Source of the DNA: Steroidobacter sp.
Lineage (GTDB): Bacteria > Pseudomonadota > Gammaproteobacteria > Steroidobacterales > Steroidobacteraceae
Reading direction: 5' to 3'
DNA length: 63,389 nt
NCBI GenBank assembly: GCA_025929585.1
Contig: JAICPY010000012.1
Span: forward strand, 1-63,389
Positions 7,703 through 17,379 of the stretch are shown piece after piece (within the stretch, counting starts at the first letter, position 1; each line of letters begins with the position of its first letter). A program made the translations under genes and the position numbers. The notes under the pieces were generated by a model. It did not search any database and was not told the DNA's origin. It was given only the letters and a program-made list of their open reading frames with translations.

Positions 7703-9013
7703 ATGATCGAAGCGCTCCTCACACGAATCGAATCTTGGCTATTCGAGCCGCCCGAGTCGCTGTTGGGTAAACCTTTGTGGACGGTTGCGCGCATTCTGCG
7801 CTACCCCTATGCGCTGATTCGCGACGTCCTGCGCGGCGATTTGACTCTGCGTGCGATGAGCCTGGTCTACACCACGCTCTTGTCGGTCGTGCCACTGATG
7901 GCGCTGTCCTTCTCCGTACTGAAGGGAATGGGCATCCACGAAGACTTGGAACCCGTCCTGTTCAGCTTCCTGGAGCCGCTTGGCACCGACAGAGCCGCCG
8001 AGCTCACCCAAAGAGTGACCGATCTGGTCAACAACGTGAGCGGCAAACTGCTCGGTTCGATCGGATTCATGTTCCTGCTCTACACCGTTATCTCGATGGT
8101 GCAGAAGGTAGAGGAAAGCTTCAACTTCGTTTGGCGAGTCGATCAGCCGCGCAGCTTAGGCCGGCGCTTCAGTGAATATTTGAGCGTGATCGTCATCGGG
8201 CCAGCATTGATATTCGGTGCATTCGGCTTGATTACCGCGCTTGGCACCAGCACCTTCATGCGGACCGCGGCCGCGTACGAACCGTTCGGCACCATCATCT
8301 GGATTTTAGGCGTGCTGACGCCGTACTTCCTGGTAGCCGGTCTGTTTACATTCTTGTACGGATTCATTCCGAACTGCCGCGTGCACTTCCGTGCTGCGCT
8401 CATCGGAGGATTGTTCGGAGGAGCGCTCTGGGCCGCGAGCGGAATGATTTTCACCTCATTCGTCGCCGGATCGACCCGCACCGTCATCATCTACGCGAGT
8501 TTCGCGATCGCAATCGTCGCGCTGATTTGGCTATACATCTCTTGGCTGGTGTTGCTGCTGGGAGCTCAACTCGCCTTCTATGTGCAGAATCCACAATATC
8601 TGCGCCCAGGCCGCGGCGAGATCCGCCTGAACTCGAGCCTGCGCGAGCGAGTCGCGCTATCGATCATGTATTTGATCGTCTGCAACTTCCGCGACGCACA
8701 GCGGCGTTGGACGATCAACGATCTCGCCGAGCACCTCGAGCTCCCCGGCGCAGCGATCGGCCCCATCGTCAGCGCTCTTGAAGCGAAGAAGCTGCTCTTG
8801 CTTGCTGAAGACGACACTTGGGTGCCCGCGCGCGATCCCGAGCTCATCGAATTGACCGACGTTATCGATGCCATACGACACGATACCGCAGGTCCGCGCC
8901 TTGGCCGCATCCGCGACATCGCTCCCGCCGTGACCGCCGCCAGAGCCGCAGAAACTGCCGCCAAAGAAAGCCTAAGGGGAAAGACGGTGAGGGATCTTAT
9001 TGAGGGGAAGTGA
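7703..9013 (+). CDS. YihY/BrkB-family inner-membrane protein with C-terminal helix-turn-helix-like domain
   Basis: Integral membrane protein of the YihY (formerly RNase BN) family, whose biochemical role is not settled. The start is taken as the ATG at 7703; a TTG at 7664 would add 13 residues. Six hydrophobic helices span about residues 30-260, with the family signature LRAMSLVYTTLLSVVPLMAL in the first and FxYGFIPNC/WLYISWLVLLLGAQLAF later on. The last about 130 residues are soluble and look like a winged helix (TINDLAEHLELPGAAIGPIVSALE). It ends tail to tail with pmbA. Confidence 0.88.
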   Translation: MIEALLTRIESWLFEPPESLLGKPLWTVARILRYPYALIRDVLRGDLTLRAMSLVYTTLLSVVPLMALSFSVLKGMGIHEDLEPVLFSFLEPLGTDRAAELTQRVTDLVNNVSGKLLGSIGFMFLLYTVISMVQKVEESFNFVWRVDQPRSLGRRFSEYLSVIVIGPALIFGAFGLITALGTSTFMRTAAAYEPFGTIIWILGVLTPYFLVAGLFTFLYGFIPNCRVHFRAALIGGLFGGALWAASGMIFTSFVAGSTRTVIIYASFAIAIVALIWLYISWLVLLLGAQLAFYVQNPQYLRPGRGEIRLNSSLRERVALSIMYLIVCNFRDAQRRWTINDLAEHLELPGAAIGPIVSALEAKKLLLLAEDDTWVPARDPELIELTDVIDAIRHDTAGPRLGRIRDIAPAVTAARAAETAAKESLRGKTVRDLIEGK

Positions 9014-9017
9014 GAGA

Positions 9018-9099
9018 TGAACGTAATGAAGGTGATGTAAGTGATGGAGGCCAGAATGCGACCTCCTTACCTACATCACCTTCGTCACCTCCATCACTC
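9018..9099. repeat. Intergenic hairpin element, GGTGATG family
   Basis: Arm GAAGGTGATGTAAGTGATGG (about 9028-9047) pairs with CTACATCACCTTCGTCACC (from 9070). The core begins GGAGGCCAGA. It lies between the convergent stops of the YihY gene and pmbA. The pmbA stop (9094-9096) is inside the right arm. Confidence 0.8.
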
Positions 9100-10470
9100 C
9101 CCCGCAATCGTCATCTTCTCTACCAGCACCGAACCGGTGCGAATTCCGCCGCGTGCATCGACATCGTTGCCGATGGCTACGATCCGTTCGTACATTTCTT
9201 TCAGGTTGCCGGCGATCGTGATCTCGTGGACTGGATAGGCAATTTCGCCGTTCTCAACCCAGAATCCAGCGGCGCCGCGCGAGTAATCACCGGTCACGCC
9301 ATTCACGCCTTGCCCCATGAGCTCCGTGACGATCAAGCCACGTTGCATCTTGCGCACCAGCGCATCGAAATCGTCACTTCCGGGTTTCACGATGAGGTTA
9401 TGCACGCCGCCGGCATTGCCGGTCGTTTTTAAACCCAGCTTGCGAGCGGAATAGGTGCTGAGCACATAGCCCGTCAACACTCCAGCATCGACGAGCTCTC
9501 GATCTCTGGTCGCGACGCCTTCGCTATCGAAAGGCGCGCTCGCGAGAGCTTTGGGAATGTGCGGGCGTTCTGAAAGATTCAGCCACTCTGGGAAAATTCG
9601 CTGTCCAGCCGCTTCGAGCAGGAACGACGCGCGCCGATATTGGCTGCCGCCGCGAATTGCGCCGAGGAAGTGCCCGAATAGACCGCGGGCGAGCTCGGGT
9701 ACGAACAGCACAGGTGCAGTAAGCGTCGCTAGCTTGCGAGCGTTGAGACGACGCAGAGCACGGCTCGCAGCGGTCTTGCCGATATTCTGCGCTGTATCGA
9801 GCTCGCGCCAATCGCGTACGGAGCTGTACCAGTAGTCCCGCTGCATCTCGCCGTTCTCTTGAGCGAGAACGACACAACTCAAACTATGCAGACTGCTCGC
9901 ATACGCGCCCAAGAAACCGATGGAATTTCCAAAGACACGCAGGCCATGATGACTCGACAACGTGGCGCCTTCCGAGTTGCCGATGCGCGGATCGAATTGC
10001 AATGCCGTTGCTTCGCACGCGACAGCCAAATCGCGCGCTTCATCCGGCTCGATGGACCATGGATGGCACAAATCGAGCTCGGGCGGATTCTTCGCAATCG
10101 TATCTGGATCGGGCAGGCCCGCGCATTCGTCCTCGGCAGTGAATCCTGAAATGCTATAGGCCTTCGCGACCGTCTCGCGAATCGCCTTAGGCGATAAGTC
10201 CGCCGTGCTCGCGGAACCCTTGCGCTTACCGCGATACACGGTAACGCCCATACCGCGATCGCGTTGATACTCCAGCGTCTCGACTTCGCCCAGGCGCGCC
10301 GTGACGGACAACCCCGTATCGACACTGACACCGGCCTCGACTTCCGTTGCGCCGAGCTTCTTCGCCTCCTCGATCGCCAAGCTCACCAAGGCCTGCAGCT
10401 CGGCTTTCGAATGACTTAACTGGCCGGAGCCGGAATGATTCGAACCGGAAGAAAGAGTTGGATGTTCCAT
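9094..10470 (-). CDS. pmbA: TldE/PmbA subunit of the TldD-TldE metalloprotease
   Basis: Non-catalytic partner of TldD; the heterodimer degrades or trims unfolded peptides such as CcdA and microcin precursors in the cytosol. The 458-residue product has the family architecture: an N-terminal alpha/beta domain with GVSVDTGLSVTARLGEVETLEYQRD and a C-terminal barrel with NGVTGDYSRGAAGFWVENGEI. As expected for TldE, it lacks the HExxxH zinc motif. Its partner tldD is 4.5 kb away on the same strand in another operon. It is divergent from darP. Confidence 0.96.
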   Translation of the reverse strand: MEHPTLSSGSNHSGSGQLSHSKAELQALVSLAIEEAKKLGATEVEAGVSVDTGLSVTARLGEVETLEYQRDRGMGVTVYRGKRKGSASTADLSPKAIRETVAKAYSISGFTAEDECAGLPDPDTIAKNPPELDLCHPWSIEPDEARDLAVACEATALQFDPRIGNSEGATLSSHHGLRVFGNSIGFLGAYASSLHSLSCVVLAQENGEMQRDYWYSSVRDWRELDTAQNIGKTAASRALRRLNARKLATLTAPVLFVPELARGLFGHFLGAIRGGSQYRRASFLLEAAGQRIFPEWLNLSERPHIPKALASAPFDSEGVATRDRELVDAGVLTGYVLSTYSARKLGLKTTGNAGGVHNLIVKPGSDDFDALVRKMQRGLIVTELMGQGVNGVTGDYSRGAAGFWVENGEIAYPVHEITIAGNLKEMYERIVAIGNDVDARGGIRTGSVLVEKMTIAGE

Positions 10471-10574
10471 CGGGCCATTCTAACGCGTGGAGAGACTTTG
10501 CACGTTCGTATGAATGCGCCAACTCGATCGCAGCGCTGCAACCGTTGTCCGACGCCTTGCCATACAATGCCGAC

Positions 10575-11078
10575 ATGAACGAAGAGGACGAGGCGTACGA
10601 ACGCCCTAGCAAAAGCGCCCGCAAGCGCCATAGCGATGATTTACAAGCTCTCGGCGAGGCTTTGATCATTTTGCCGCAGAGCGAGCTCGATGCGCTCCCG
10701 CTGCCCGAACAGCTCCGTGAGGCGGTGCTTCTGGCGCGCCGGATCAAAGCGCACGGCGGCTTGTACCGGCAGAAACAATACATCGGCAAGCTGATGCGCA
10801 AAATCGATGCGGAACCGATCCGCGCCGCGATGGACGCCAAGCGCGAACGCGAGCGTGTCGCCGCCTTGAGATTTCGCCGCATCGAACAATGGCGCGACCG
10901 GTTGATCAAAGAAGGAGCCGCGGTGCTCGATCAGCTGCAGTCGGAAAGCGGTAAACAAATAGACGCGAAGGTTGTGGAGCAGCTAATCACACGGGCGCGC
11001 ACGGAGCGGGAACACCAGGCGCCACCACATGCTTCTCGCGAATTATTTCGCTTGCTCAAAGACGTGCTCGAAGGCTGA
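10575..11078 (+). CDS. darP: Ribosome biogenesis factor DarP (YjgA)
   Basis: Binds late 50S precursors and helps peptidyl-transferase centre maturation. The start is set at 10575 ([18 protein letters not shown]), giving the standard 167 residues; the frame is open to 10347 but the upstream part overlaps pmbA and does not look like protein. Family features are the acidic then basic N-terminus, [17 protein letters not shown], a helical [22 protein letters not shown]-like region, and the C-terminal [13 protein letters not shown]. It is divergent from pmbA, as in many gammaproteobacteria. Confidence 0.95.
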   Translation: MNEEDEAYERPSKSARKRHSDDLQALGEALIILPQSELDALPLPEQLREAVLLARRIKAHGGLYRQKQYIGKLMRKIDAEPIRAAMDAKRERERVAALRFRRIEQWRDRLIKEGAAVLDQLQSESGKQIDAKVVEQLITRARTEREHQAPPHASRELFRLLKDVLEG

Positions 11079-11163
11079 CAACGCCCCAAGAACGGGTCTG
11101 GACTCGAGACCGCGTTGCGGACAGGACCGAGCGCTCGAGCGCTCGCCGGGCTACAATCCGAGC

Positions 11164-11676
11164 ATGAAACCCCTCGTCGGCATCATCATGGGCTCGAAAT
11201 CGGACTGGGAAACGCTCCAGCCCGCCTCTTTAACTTTGCAGCGGCTCGGCGTTCCACATGAGACCAAAGTCGTCTCCGCCCATCGCACCCCCGACCTGCT
11301 GTTTGACTATGCGGCAAGCGCGCGAGGACGAGGCTTGGAAGTCATCATCGCAGGCGCTGGCGGTGCGGCCCATTTGCCCGGAATGACAGCTTCCAAGACG
11401 ACGCTCCCCGTACTCGGCGTGCCGGTGCAGTCCAAAGCTCTGAACGGAATGGATTCCCTGCTTTCGATCGTGCAGATGCCTGCCGGCATACCTGTAGGCA
11501 CGATGGCTATCGGAGCGGCTGGCGCCACGAATGCTGCCTTGCTGGCGGCTTCGATCTTGTCCAACAAGTACGACGCAATTCGCGAAGCACTGGAACGCTT
11601 CCGTGCCGATCAGACGCAAGCCGTGCTCGCAAATCCCGATCCGAGCGTCGAGTCCATCTCGAATCCCCGCGCATGA
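11164..11676 (+). CDS. purE: N5-carboxyaminoimidazole ribonucleotide mutase
   Basis: Class I PurE, converting N5-CAIR to CAIR in purine synthesis; works with PurK. The 170-residue product has the active-site segments [30 protein letters not shown] and [20 protein letters not shown]. The start at 11164 gives the standard N-terminus. The frame is open upstream into darP, but this part is not conserved. purE overlaps purK by 4 bases (ATGA), so the two are translationally coupled. Confidence 0.98.
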   Translation: MKPLVGIIMGSKSDWETLQPASLTLQRLGVPHETKVVSAHRTPDLLFDYAASARGRGLEVIIAGAGGAAHLPGMTASKTTLPVLGVPVQSKALNGMDSLLSIVQMPAGIPVGTMAIGAAGATNAALLAASILSNKYDAIREALERFRADQTQAVLANPDPSVESISNPRA

Positions 11677-12764
11677 AGATCGGCATCATCGGAGCAGGCC
11701 AGCTCGGTCGGATGCTGGCCCTCGCAGGCTATCCACTCGGCTTGCAGTTCGTCTTCCTGGATCAAAGCGAGGACGCGCCAGGAGCGCAGGTGGGCCGCAT
11801 TATTCGCGGCGCCTTCGATGACACGCAACGCTTGGGAGAGTTGGCGGATGCGGTCGATGTCATCACCTTCGACGTCGAGAACGTTCCTGTGTCCGCAGTG
11901 GAAACCATTGCAGCGCGTAAACCGTTCTTGCCGCCGGTGCGCGCATTAGGTGATTCACAAGATCGACTCGTCGAAAAAACGTTGTTCAACAAACTGAAGA
12001 TCCCAACTGCACCGTTCGCTGCAGTGGACAGCCTCGAGGATCTGCAGAAAGCCGCGAAGAAAATCGGCATCCCCGGCGTGTTGAAAACTCGGCGGCTCGG
12101 ATACGACGGCCGCGGCCAATTTTTCGTGCGCAAATCAGCAGACATCGAAGCTGCCTGGAAGGCTCTCGGCGCAGTGCCGCTGATCTACGAGGGATTCGTC
12201 GACTTCAGGCGTGAAGTCTCAATCATCGGCGTACGCAGCACGGCAGGCGAAACGCGCTTCTATCCACTCTCGGCGAACACTCATGAAAGCGGAATCCTGC
12301 GTTACTCGATTGCGCCCTATCGCAGCGCATCCTTGCAAAGGCAGGCCGAAACGCATTTGAAACGAATCTTGAAACACTTCGATTACGCAGGTGTGCTGAC
12401 CATCGAGTTTTTCGTCAAACGCGGCCGGCTGATCGCGAACGAGATGGCACCTCGAGTTCATAATTCCGGTCATTGGACCATCGAAGGCGCTCGAACCAGT
12501 CAATTCGAAAATCACATTCGTGCGATTCTAGGTCTGCCGCTCGGCAGCACCTCTCCCATCGGGCATTCGGCGATGCTGAACTTCATCGGCCAGATTCCGA
12601 CGCTCGGGAACATTTTACGCGTGCCGGGCGTACACTTTCACAGCTACGGCAAAGAACCTAGGCACAATCGCAAGCTCGGACATTGCACCATCAACGTGGC
12701 CTCGGCAGGCGCGCGCGACCGCGCATTAAGACAGCTTGTGCGGCTCAAGATGGGCGCGGATTAG
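11673..12764 (+). CDS. purK: N5-carboxyaminoimidazole ribonucleotide synthase
   Basis: ATP-grasp enzyme that carboxylates AIR with bicarbonate to give N5-CAIR, the substrate of PurE. The 363-residue product opens with the nucleotide-fold [16 protein letters not shown], then shows the ATP-grasp motifs [24 protein letters not shown] and [17 protein letters not shown]. It overlaps the purE stop by 4 bases. Downstream is an unusually long spacer with a hairpin at 12989-13018 as a possible end of the transcript. Confidence 0.98.
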   Translation: MKIGIIGAGQLGRMLALAGYPLGLQFVFLDQSEDAPGAQVGRIIRGAFDDTQRLGELADAVDVITFDVENVPVSAVETIAARKPFLPPVRALGDSQDRLVEKTLFNKLKIPTAPFAAVDSLEDLQKAAKKIGIPGVLKTRRLGYDGRGQFFVRKSADIEAAWKALGAVPLIYEGFVDFRREVSIIGVRSTAGETRFYPLSANTHESGILRYSIAPYRSASLQRQAETHLKRILKHFDYAGVLTIEFFVKRGRLIANEMAPRVHNSGHWTIEGARTSQFENHIRAILGLPLGSTSPIGHSAMLNFIGQIPTLGNILRVPGVHFHSYGKEPRHNRKLGHCTINVASAGARDRALRQLVRLKMGAD

Positions 12765-13228
12765 GCCAGTCGAATTAGGCCAGTGCGTTAGTTTTGGCGC
12801 GCTGGTTTAGGCCCGCGTGCGCCCCGCCGCATATCAGCAATCGCGGCACCGGCTTCCACCTGGGAATTGCCCATAAGTACAAGGGCTTGCGGCGGCATGT
12901 CGTCGCAAGCTAGCGGCGGGTCGGATCAGCAACGAGGGTGGCATCGGCAGGTGATGGCAAATCATTCGATACTGAACTATGCGTTCCAGGGCTTGTCGGA
13001 TTCGCGGCACAAGCCCTACATCGTTTTGAATAGGCATTGCGATGACCGTAGACTTAGGTCTGCTCGCCGCCGAACCAGACGGTCGCGCAGCGCGTTCGAC
13101 ATGACTTAATCGACTCTTGTTTCATTCGGTCACGCGTCACCCGATTATCGACCGGAGTCATCGAGTTTCCTTAGTTCCATCATTCACTTCATTTCTTCGA
13201 ATTCGCTTTCTGATCCATAACGATTCGC
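12765..13228. other. 464-bp spacer between purK and the FHA-ATPase gene
   Basis: No convincing gene. The start has a 10-bp direct repeat (TTAGGCCAGT twice, 12763-12785). On the minus strand, 12898-12788 is a 36-codon frame opening MPPQALVLMG and ending ARGPKPARQN. Its composition looks protein-like, so it could be a small gene or the tail of a decayed one, but it has no recognisable relative. A 9-bp hairpin lies at 12989-13018. The right half (13100-13228) must hold the promoter of the next gene, but I see no clear sigma-70 boxes. Confidence 0.4.
12989..13018. terminator. Hairpin, possible end of purEK transcript
   Basis: AGGGCTTGT (12989-12997) and ACAAGCCCT (13010-13018) form a perfect 9-bp stem with a 12-nt loop. 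It is followed by ACATCGTTTTG, a weak T-tract. It lies 225 bp after the purK stop. Confidence 0.35.
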
Positions 13229-14524
13229 ATGTATCTCGAACTGTTCAAACTCACTGAGCTGCCGTTTCGGCTGACGCCGGATCCGTCCTTCCTATATTTG
13301 TCGAAGCACCATGCGCGTGCGAAGGCTTATATGGAATCGACGATCTGGTTCACGGACGGCTTCGTAGTCATCACTGGCGAGATCGGTTCGGGCAAGACGA
13401 CACTGATCGAGACGTTCCTGAAGGAGCTCGAGAAAGACGTCGTCGTCGCACAGATCAATCAGACACAGGTTTCGGCCATCGAATTTTTGCAGACGCTGCT
13501 CGTGCAGTTCGGCTTCCAGCCGTTCCGCATGAAGAAGGCGGAGCTGCTCGCCACGTTGAATGAATTCCTGATCGAGCAATATTCGAATGGCCGGCGCGTT
13601 TTGCTCATCGTCGATGAAGCACAAAATCTCTCGAACAAGGTCTTGGAGGAGATTCGCCTGCTGTCAGGCGTCGAGACGACGAAGGAAAAGGTGCTGCGAA
13701 TCATTTTGGCTGGCCAGCCCGAGCTCAACGATAAGTTGAACTCCCCGACGCTGATCCAGCTCGCGCAACGAATTCGCCTGCGCTTCCACCTCACCGCGCT
13801 CTCGAAGAGCGACACGGCTGCCTACATCCAACACCGCCTAGAGGTGGGGGGATCTCAAGGTCGGCAAATTTTCGAGCCGGAAACCTTCTCGATGGTATTC
13901 CGCTACACCGGGGGTATTCCGCGCTTGGTCAATACCTTGTGCGACACCGCGATGATGGCCGCTTATGCACAGGATCGCGACACCGTCAGCGTCGATGACG
14001 TTCGCGCCGCGATCGAGGAATTGCAGTGGGTGGAATATGCGGAGCGATCCGTAAAGCTCACCACGTTGCACAGCAGTGAAGTGCCTGCTGATCGACGGGT
14101 GGTGCTAGGACGCATCTTAGTAGGGGTGAATGGACAAACCATCGCGGAGCGCGAGCTCACGCCTGGACGGTTCATCATCGGACGCACACCCGACAACGAT
14201 TTGCAGATCGATAGCAAGTTCATCAGCCGCCACCACGCCCAAATCATCACTTCCGCGCACACCTCGGTGCTCGAGGATTTGAACAGCACCAACGGCGTAT
14301 ATGTACGAGCCAAGCGAGTGCGACGTCGCATGCTGAATGATGGCGACGTCGTCCAGATCGGACAGCATGAAATCATGTACTTCGATGAGCGTATGGCTCG
14401 CACCCGAGCACCGCTCAACGACGGTGAGGACGATGCCGTTCCCATGTCCCATGCCGACCGGCATATCGCCACGTTGGCGGACGATGAAGAGTTAGAAGCG
14501 GTCGAAAAGCTTCGGGGGCCCTAA
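13229..14524 (+). CDS. ExeA/GspA-type AAA ATPase fused to a C-terminal FHA domain
   Basis: The N-terminal 270 residues are an ExeA-like AAA ATPase. They include the MYLELFKLTELPFRLTPDP opening, Walker A GEIGSGKT (50-57), Walker B LLIVDE (125-130), sensor-like LAGQPELNDKL, and an arginine-rich GGIPRLVNTLCD segment. Residues 305-385 form an FHA phosphothreonine-binding domain with GRT (318-320), SRHH (333-336) and NSTNG (352-356). ExeA/GspA normally carries a membrane helix and a peptidoglycan-binding domain; neither is present. No secretion or exopolysaccharide genes are adjacent. A phosphorylation-controlled ATPase is inferred, and the Ser/Thr kinase 10 kb downstream is a candidate partner. 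Confidence 0.88.
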   Translation: MYLELFKLTELPFRLTPDPSFLYLSKHHARAKAYMESTIWFTDGFVVITGEIGSGKTTLIETFLKELEKDVVVAQINQTQVSAIEFLQTLLVQFGFQPFRMKKAELLATLNEFLIEQYSNGRRVLLIVDEAQNLSNKVLEEIRLLSGVETTKEKVLRIILAGQPELNDKLNSPTLIQLAQRIRLRFHLTALSKSDTAAYIQHRLEVGGSQGRQIFEPETFSMVFRYTGGIPRLVNTLCDTAMMAAYAQDRDTVSVDDVRAAIEELQWVEYAERSVKLTTLHSSEVPADRRVVLGRILVGVNGQTIAERELTPGRFIIGRTPDNDLQIDSKFISRHHAQIITSAHTSVLEDLNSTNGVYVRAKRVRRRMLNDGDVVQIGQHEIMYFDERMARTRAPLNDGEDDAVPMSHADRHIATLADDEELEAVEKLRGP

Positions 14525-14604
14525 CAGTCCGTAGTCTGCAGTCCTCAGCCAGGCGCAGACGTTTCTTTCTTTGTTACGGACTTCAGACTAGAGACTGTGG
14601 ACGG
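14525..14604. repeat. Intergenic hairpin element, GTCCGCAGTC family
   Basis: Left arm CAGTCCGTAGTCTGCAGTC (14525-14543) starts right after the FHA-ATPase stop. Right arm (14575-14603) is the complementary run GGACTTCAGACTAGAGACTG. Three GTCYGYAGTC-like words form each arm. Convergent junction. Confidence 0.75.
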
Positions 14605-14614
14605 TGGTGGTCAT

Positions 14615-14836
14615 TCAGTCTTCCAACGTTCGGTTGCTGTACTCAGCCTGACGCGTTCTATAGTCGCGCCGGCGCAGCCACAACACCAACCCGGCCATCA
14701 AACTGAGCGCACCGACGACCATGAAAATGCTCGGCAGCGTCTCTATGTCCACGAACCATGCCGCGGCCAGCAGCCCGAGACCTACGAGCATGTAGACATA
14801 AGGTAGGAATTCGTAGAGCGGTCGAGGGAGCCACAT
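14615..14836 (-). CDS. Small two-helix inner-membrane protein, function unknown
   Basis: 73 residues. The opening MWLPRPLYEFLPYVYMLVGLG leads into a first membrane helix (about residues 10-28). A second helix (about 36-54) follows a short acidic loop, and the C-terminal tail RRRDYRTRQAEYSNRTLED is charged. By the positive-inside rule the basic tail is cytosolic. It lies about 155 bp downstream of tldD on the same strand, beyond a hairpin element. No Shine-Dalgarno is clear. I do not recognise a function. Composition and clean topology support a real gene. Confidence 0.65.
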   Translation of the reverse strand: MWLPRPLYEFLPYVYMLVGLGLLAAAWFVDIETLPSIFMVVGALSLMAGLVLWLRRRDYRTRQAEYSNRTLED

Positions 14837-14910
14837 TTGAAGCGTTCACGTCGAGGTCTAGGACGACCATCGTAGCAGCGCGGACCCACGAACCCCAAAC
14901 GACAACCATC

Positions 14911-14983
14911 GGATAGTCCGCAGTCTGAAGTCCGGGGCCAGAGAGGCGCGCCTTCTTGCTGCGGACTGCGGACCACAGACTCC
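14911..14983. repeat. Intergenic hairpin element, GTCCGCAGTC family
   Basis: Left arm AGTCCGCAGTCTGAAGTCC (14915-14933) pairs with right arm GGACTGCGGACCACAGACT (14962-14980). The core is GGGGCCAGAG on the left and CTTCTTGCTGCGG on the right. It ends 9 bases from the tldD stop. Confidence 0.85.
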
Positions 14984-14992
14984 TTTTCGTCC

Positions 14993-16498
14993 TCAGGCCG
15001 CTGTTCCGCCGACCGTCAGCCCATCGACCTTCAGCGTCGGCTGCCCGACGCCGACAGGGACATCCTGGCCTTCTTTGCCGCAGGTTCCCACGCCTTCATC
15101 GAGTTTCAAATCGTTGCCGACCATCGAAACGCGTCGAAGCACGTCGGGGCCATTGCCTATGAGTGTCGCACCGCGAACCGGAGTCGTGATCTTTCCATCT
15201 TCGATCAAATAGGCTTCGCTCGCCGAGAAGACAAACTTGCCGGATGTGATATCGACCTGTCCGCCGCCGAAGTTTTTGCAGAACAAGCCTTTCTTCACCG
15301 AGCCGATGATCTCCTGAGGATCGTATTTACCTGCAAGCATGTACGTGTTCGTCATGCGTGGCAGCGTCATGTGAGCGAAAGATTCGCGGCGTCCGTTGCC
15401 CGTCGGCGCAACGCCCATCAGGCGCGCATTCAGTTTGTCCTGCAGATAACCTTTGAGCACGCCGTTCTCGATCAGAGTCGTGCATTGCGTCGGCGTGCCT
15501 TCATCATCGATGTTCAGAGAACCGCGGCGCGATCCCAACGTGCCGTCATCCACGACTGTGCATTGATCGGAAGCTACTTGCTCGCCGATGCGGCCCGTGA
15601 ATGCCGAGGTGCCTTTGCGGTTGAAGTCTCCCTCGAGGCCGTGACCGATTGCCTCGTGCAAAAGCACGCCGGGCCAACCTGGCCCGAGCACAACCGTCAT
15701 CGTGCCCGCTGGTGCAGCGCTCGCGTCAAGATTCACGATGGCGCCTCGTACCGCTTCGGCAACCAGTTCCTTCCAGCGGTCGTTCTCGAGGAACTTCGCA
15801 AAGCCATATCGTCCGCCGCTGCCGCAATACCCTTGCTCCCGCTTGCCATTCTGCTCGACGATGACGGACACGTTCATTCGCACCAGGGGACGCACGTCGG
15901 CACCGACAGTTCCATCGCTAGCCATCACGAGCACGACCTCATGGCTGCCCGAGAGACTGGCCATGACTTGCTTGACACGCGGATCGATTCGACGGGCCTC
16001 GATGTCGATGCGCTCGAGCAGTTTCACCTTCTCTGCATCGCTCAAACCTTCGAGAGGATCCACCGGCAGATACAACTGATGTCCGGTCGAAGATCGCCAT
16101 GCTTGCATCGATGTATTCGCACCGCTTCGCGCAATTGCACGCGCCGCGTGCGATGCCTCAGTAAGCGCCGGCAGCACGATTTCATCGGAATACGCAAAGC
16201 CGGTCTTCTCGCCTGCGAGTGCGCGCACGCCCACACCTTGCTCGATGCTGTGTGCACCTTCTTTGACGATCCCATCTTCGAGCGACCAAGATTCTTCACG
16301 GGACAATGCGAAATACAGGTCGGCGTAGTCCACGCTGTACCCCATGACGCTGCCGAGCACACTCGCGATCCGATCCTCATCAAGACCCGATGGACGAAGG
16401 ATGGACTGTCGCGCAACGTCCAGAGCTTCGAAGGTTCCCGCCACGGAGGGCAATTCGAGGTGCAAGCTGTCGCGAGTAGCGAGCGATAAATTTGACAT
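14993..16498 (-). CDS. tldD: Metalloprotease TldD
   Basis: Catalytic subunit of the TldD-TldE complex. The 501-residue product has the zinc-binding [11 protein letters not shown] (HExxxH type) near residue 285 and the third ligand region with Cys in the C-terminal [17 protein letters not shown] segment. The typical [15 protein letters not shown] and [20 protein letters not shown] motifs are present. It starts 17 bp after the nitrilase stop and is the last large gene of the maf-rng-yhdP-nit-tldD operon. Its partner pmbA is at 9094-10470. Confidence 0.97.
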   Translation of the reverse strand: MSNLSLATRDSLHLELPSVAGTFEALDVARQSILRPSGLDEDRIASVLGSVMGYSVDYADLYFALSREESWSLEDGIVKEGAHSIEQGVGVRALAGEKTGFAYSDEIVLPALTEASHAARAIARSGANTSMQAWRSSTGHQLYLPVDPLEGLSDAEKVKLLERIDIEARRIDPRVKQVMASLSGSHEVVLVMASDGTVGADVRPLVRMNVSVIVEQNGKREQGYCGSGGRYGFAKFLENDRWKELVAEAVRGAIVNLDASAAPAGTMTVVLGPGWPGVLLHEAIGHGLEGDFNRKGTSAFTGRIGEQVASDQCTVVDDGTLGSRRGSLNIDDEGTPTQCTTLIENGVLKGYLQDKLNARLMGVAPTGNGRRESFAHMTLPRMTNTYMLAGKYDPQEIIGSVKKGLFCKNFGGGQVDITSGKFVFSASEAYLIEDGKITTPVRGATLIGNGPDVLRRVSMVGNDLKLDEGVGTCGKEGQDVPVGVGQPTLKVDGLTVGGTAA

Positions 16499-16515
16499 GA
16501 GCTTTGGAAATTTCC

Positions 16516-17343
16516 TCAGACGGCGATACTGAAACGACGGTGATTCAACGACGGAAAACGACTACGCATCTGCTGTTGTAACGTGCGGTCGATTTCGCCC
16601 ACTGCAAGGCCGGCGCCACCCTGCGCCACACGATCCAGCACGTGGCCCCACGGGTCGACAACCATAGAATCGCCCCAGGTTTCCCGACCGTTCTCATGCA
16701 CGCCGCTTTGTGCAGGTGCGATGACATAGCACAGATTCTCGATTGCTCGCGCGCGGATTAGGGTCTCCCAGTGCGCCCTGCCCGTCGCTGCGGTAAACGC
16801 GGCCGGCAAACACAAGATCTCCGCTCCTTGATCCTGGAGCAAGCGATAAAGCTCGGGAAAGCGAACGTCATAACACACCGACAGACCAATCCGGCCGAAG
16901 GGTGTCGCTACGACAATGGGTTTGTTACCCGCGGCGATCGTGGCGGATTCTCGATAGCGCTCCTCACGATCAGGTAAGTCGACGTCGAACAGATGAATCT
17001 TGTCATAGCGGGCGACAAAGCGGCCTTGGTCGTCGAAAACCAGACAGGCTGCGGCAACCTTCCCTGAGCCATCTTCGGCCCTGATCGGAATCGTACCGCC
17101 GATGATCCACATGCCGAGCTCGCCGGCACAGCGAGCGAGAAAAGCCTGAATCGGGCCCTCTCCCATCGGTTCGGACACCGCGAGCTTGTCCGCTTCGCGC
17201 CGACCCATGATTGCGAAATTCTCGGGCAAAGCCGCGAGCTCGACACCTTGCGTACGCGCGCGCTCGAGTAGCAGCCGCGCCGCATCGAGGTTCGCCTCGA
17301 CACTCGAGACCGAATTCATCTGGATGGCAGCAACTTTGGTCAT
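16516..17343 (-). CDS. Carbon-nitrogen hydrolase, Nit1-like (deaminated-glutathione amidase type)
   Basis: Nitrilase-superfamily amidase; relatives in this operon position hydrolyse deaminated glutathione. The Glu-Lys-Cys triad is visible: Glu in LPENFAIMG, Lys in [12 protein letters not shown], Cys in [14 protein letters not shown]. The 275-residue length is normal, and the extra IIGGTIPI and [16 protein letters not shown] segments are typical of the Nit1 branch. It lies 26 bp after yhdP and 17 bp before tldD. The exact substrate is inferred from family and gene order only. Confidence 0.93.
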   Translation of the reverse strand: MTKVAAIQMNSVSSVEANLDAARLLLERARTQGVELAALPENFAIMGRREADKLAVSEPMGEGPIQAFLARCAGELGMWIIGGTIPIRAEDGSGKVAAACLVFDDQGRFVARYDKIHLFDVDLPDREERYRESATIAAGNKPIVVATPFGRIGLSVCYDVRFPELYRLLQDQGAEILCLPAAFTAATGRAHWETLIRARAIENLCYVIAPAQSGVHENGRETWGDSMVVDPWGHVLDRVAQGGAGLAVGEIDRTLQQQMRSRFPSLNHRRFSIAV

Positions 17344-17351
17344 GGGTGTCC

Positions 17352-17379
17352 GCGATCAATTGGCGGCGATCAATTGGCG
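17352..17379. repeat. 14-bp exact tandem duplication at the yhdP stop
   Basis: GCGATCAATTGGCG occurs twice head to tail (17352-17365 and 17366-17379). The yhdP stop codon (17372-17370, minus strand) falls in one copy, and the other supplies a second TGA in the spacer before the nitrilase gene. Confidence 0.85.

Noticed and set aside
10347-10574. Longer DarP start overlapping pmbA
   Set aside because: The extra part is a shadow of pmbA coding sequence on the other strand, and the Met at 10575 gives the standard protein.
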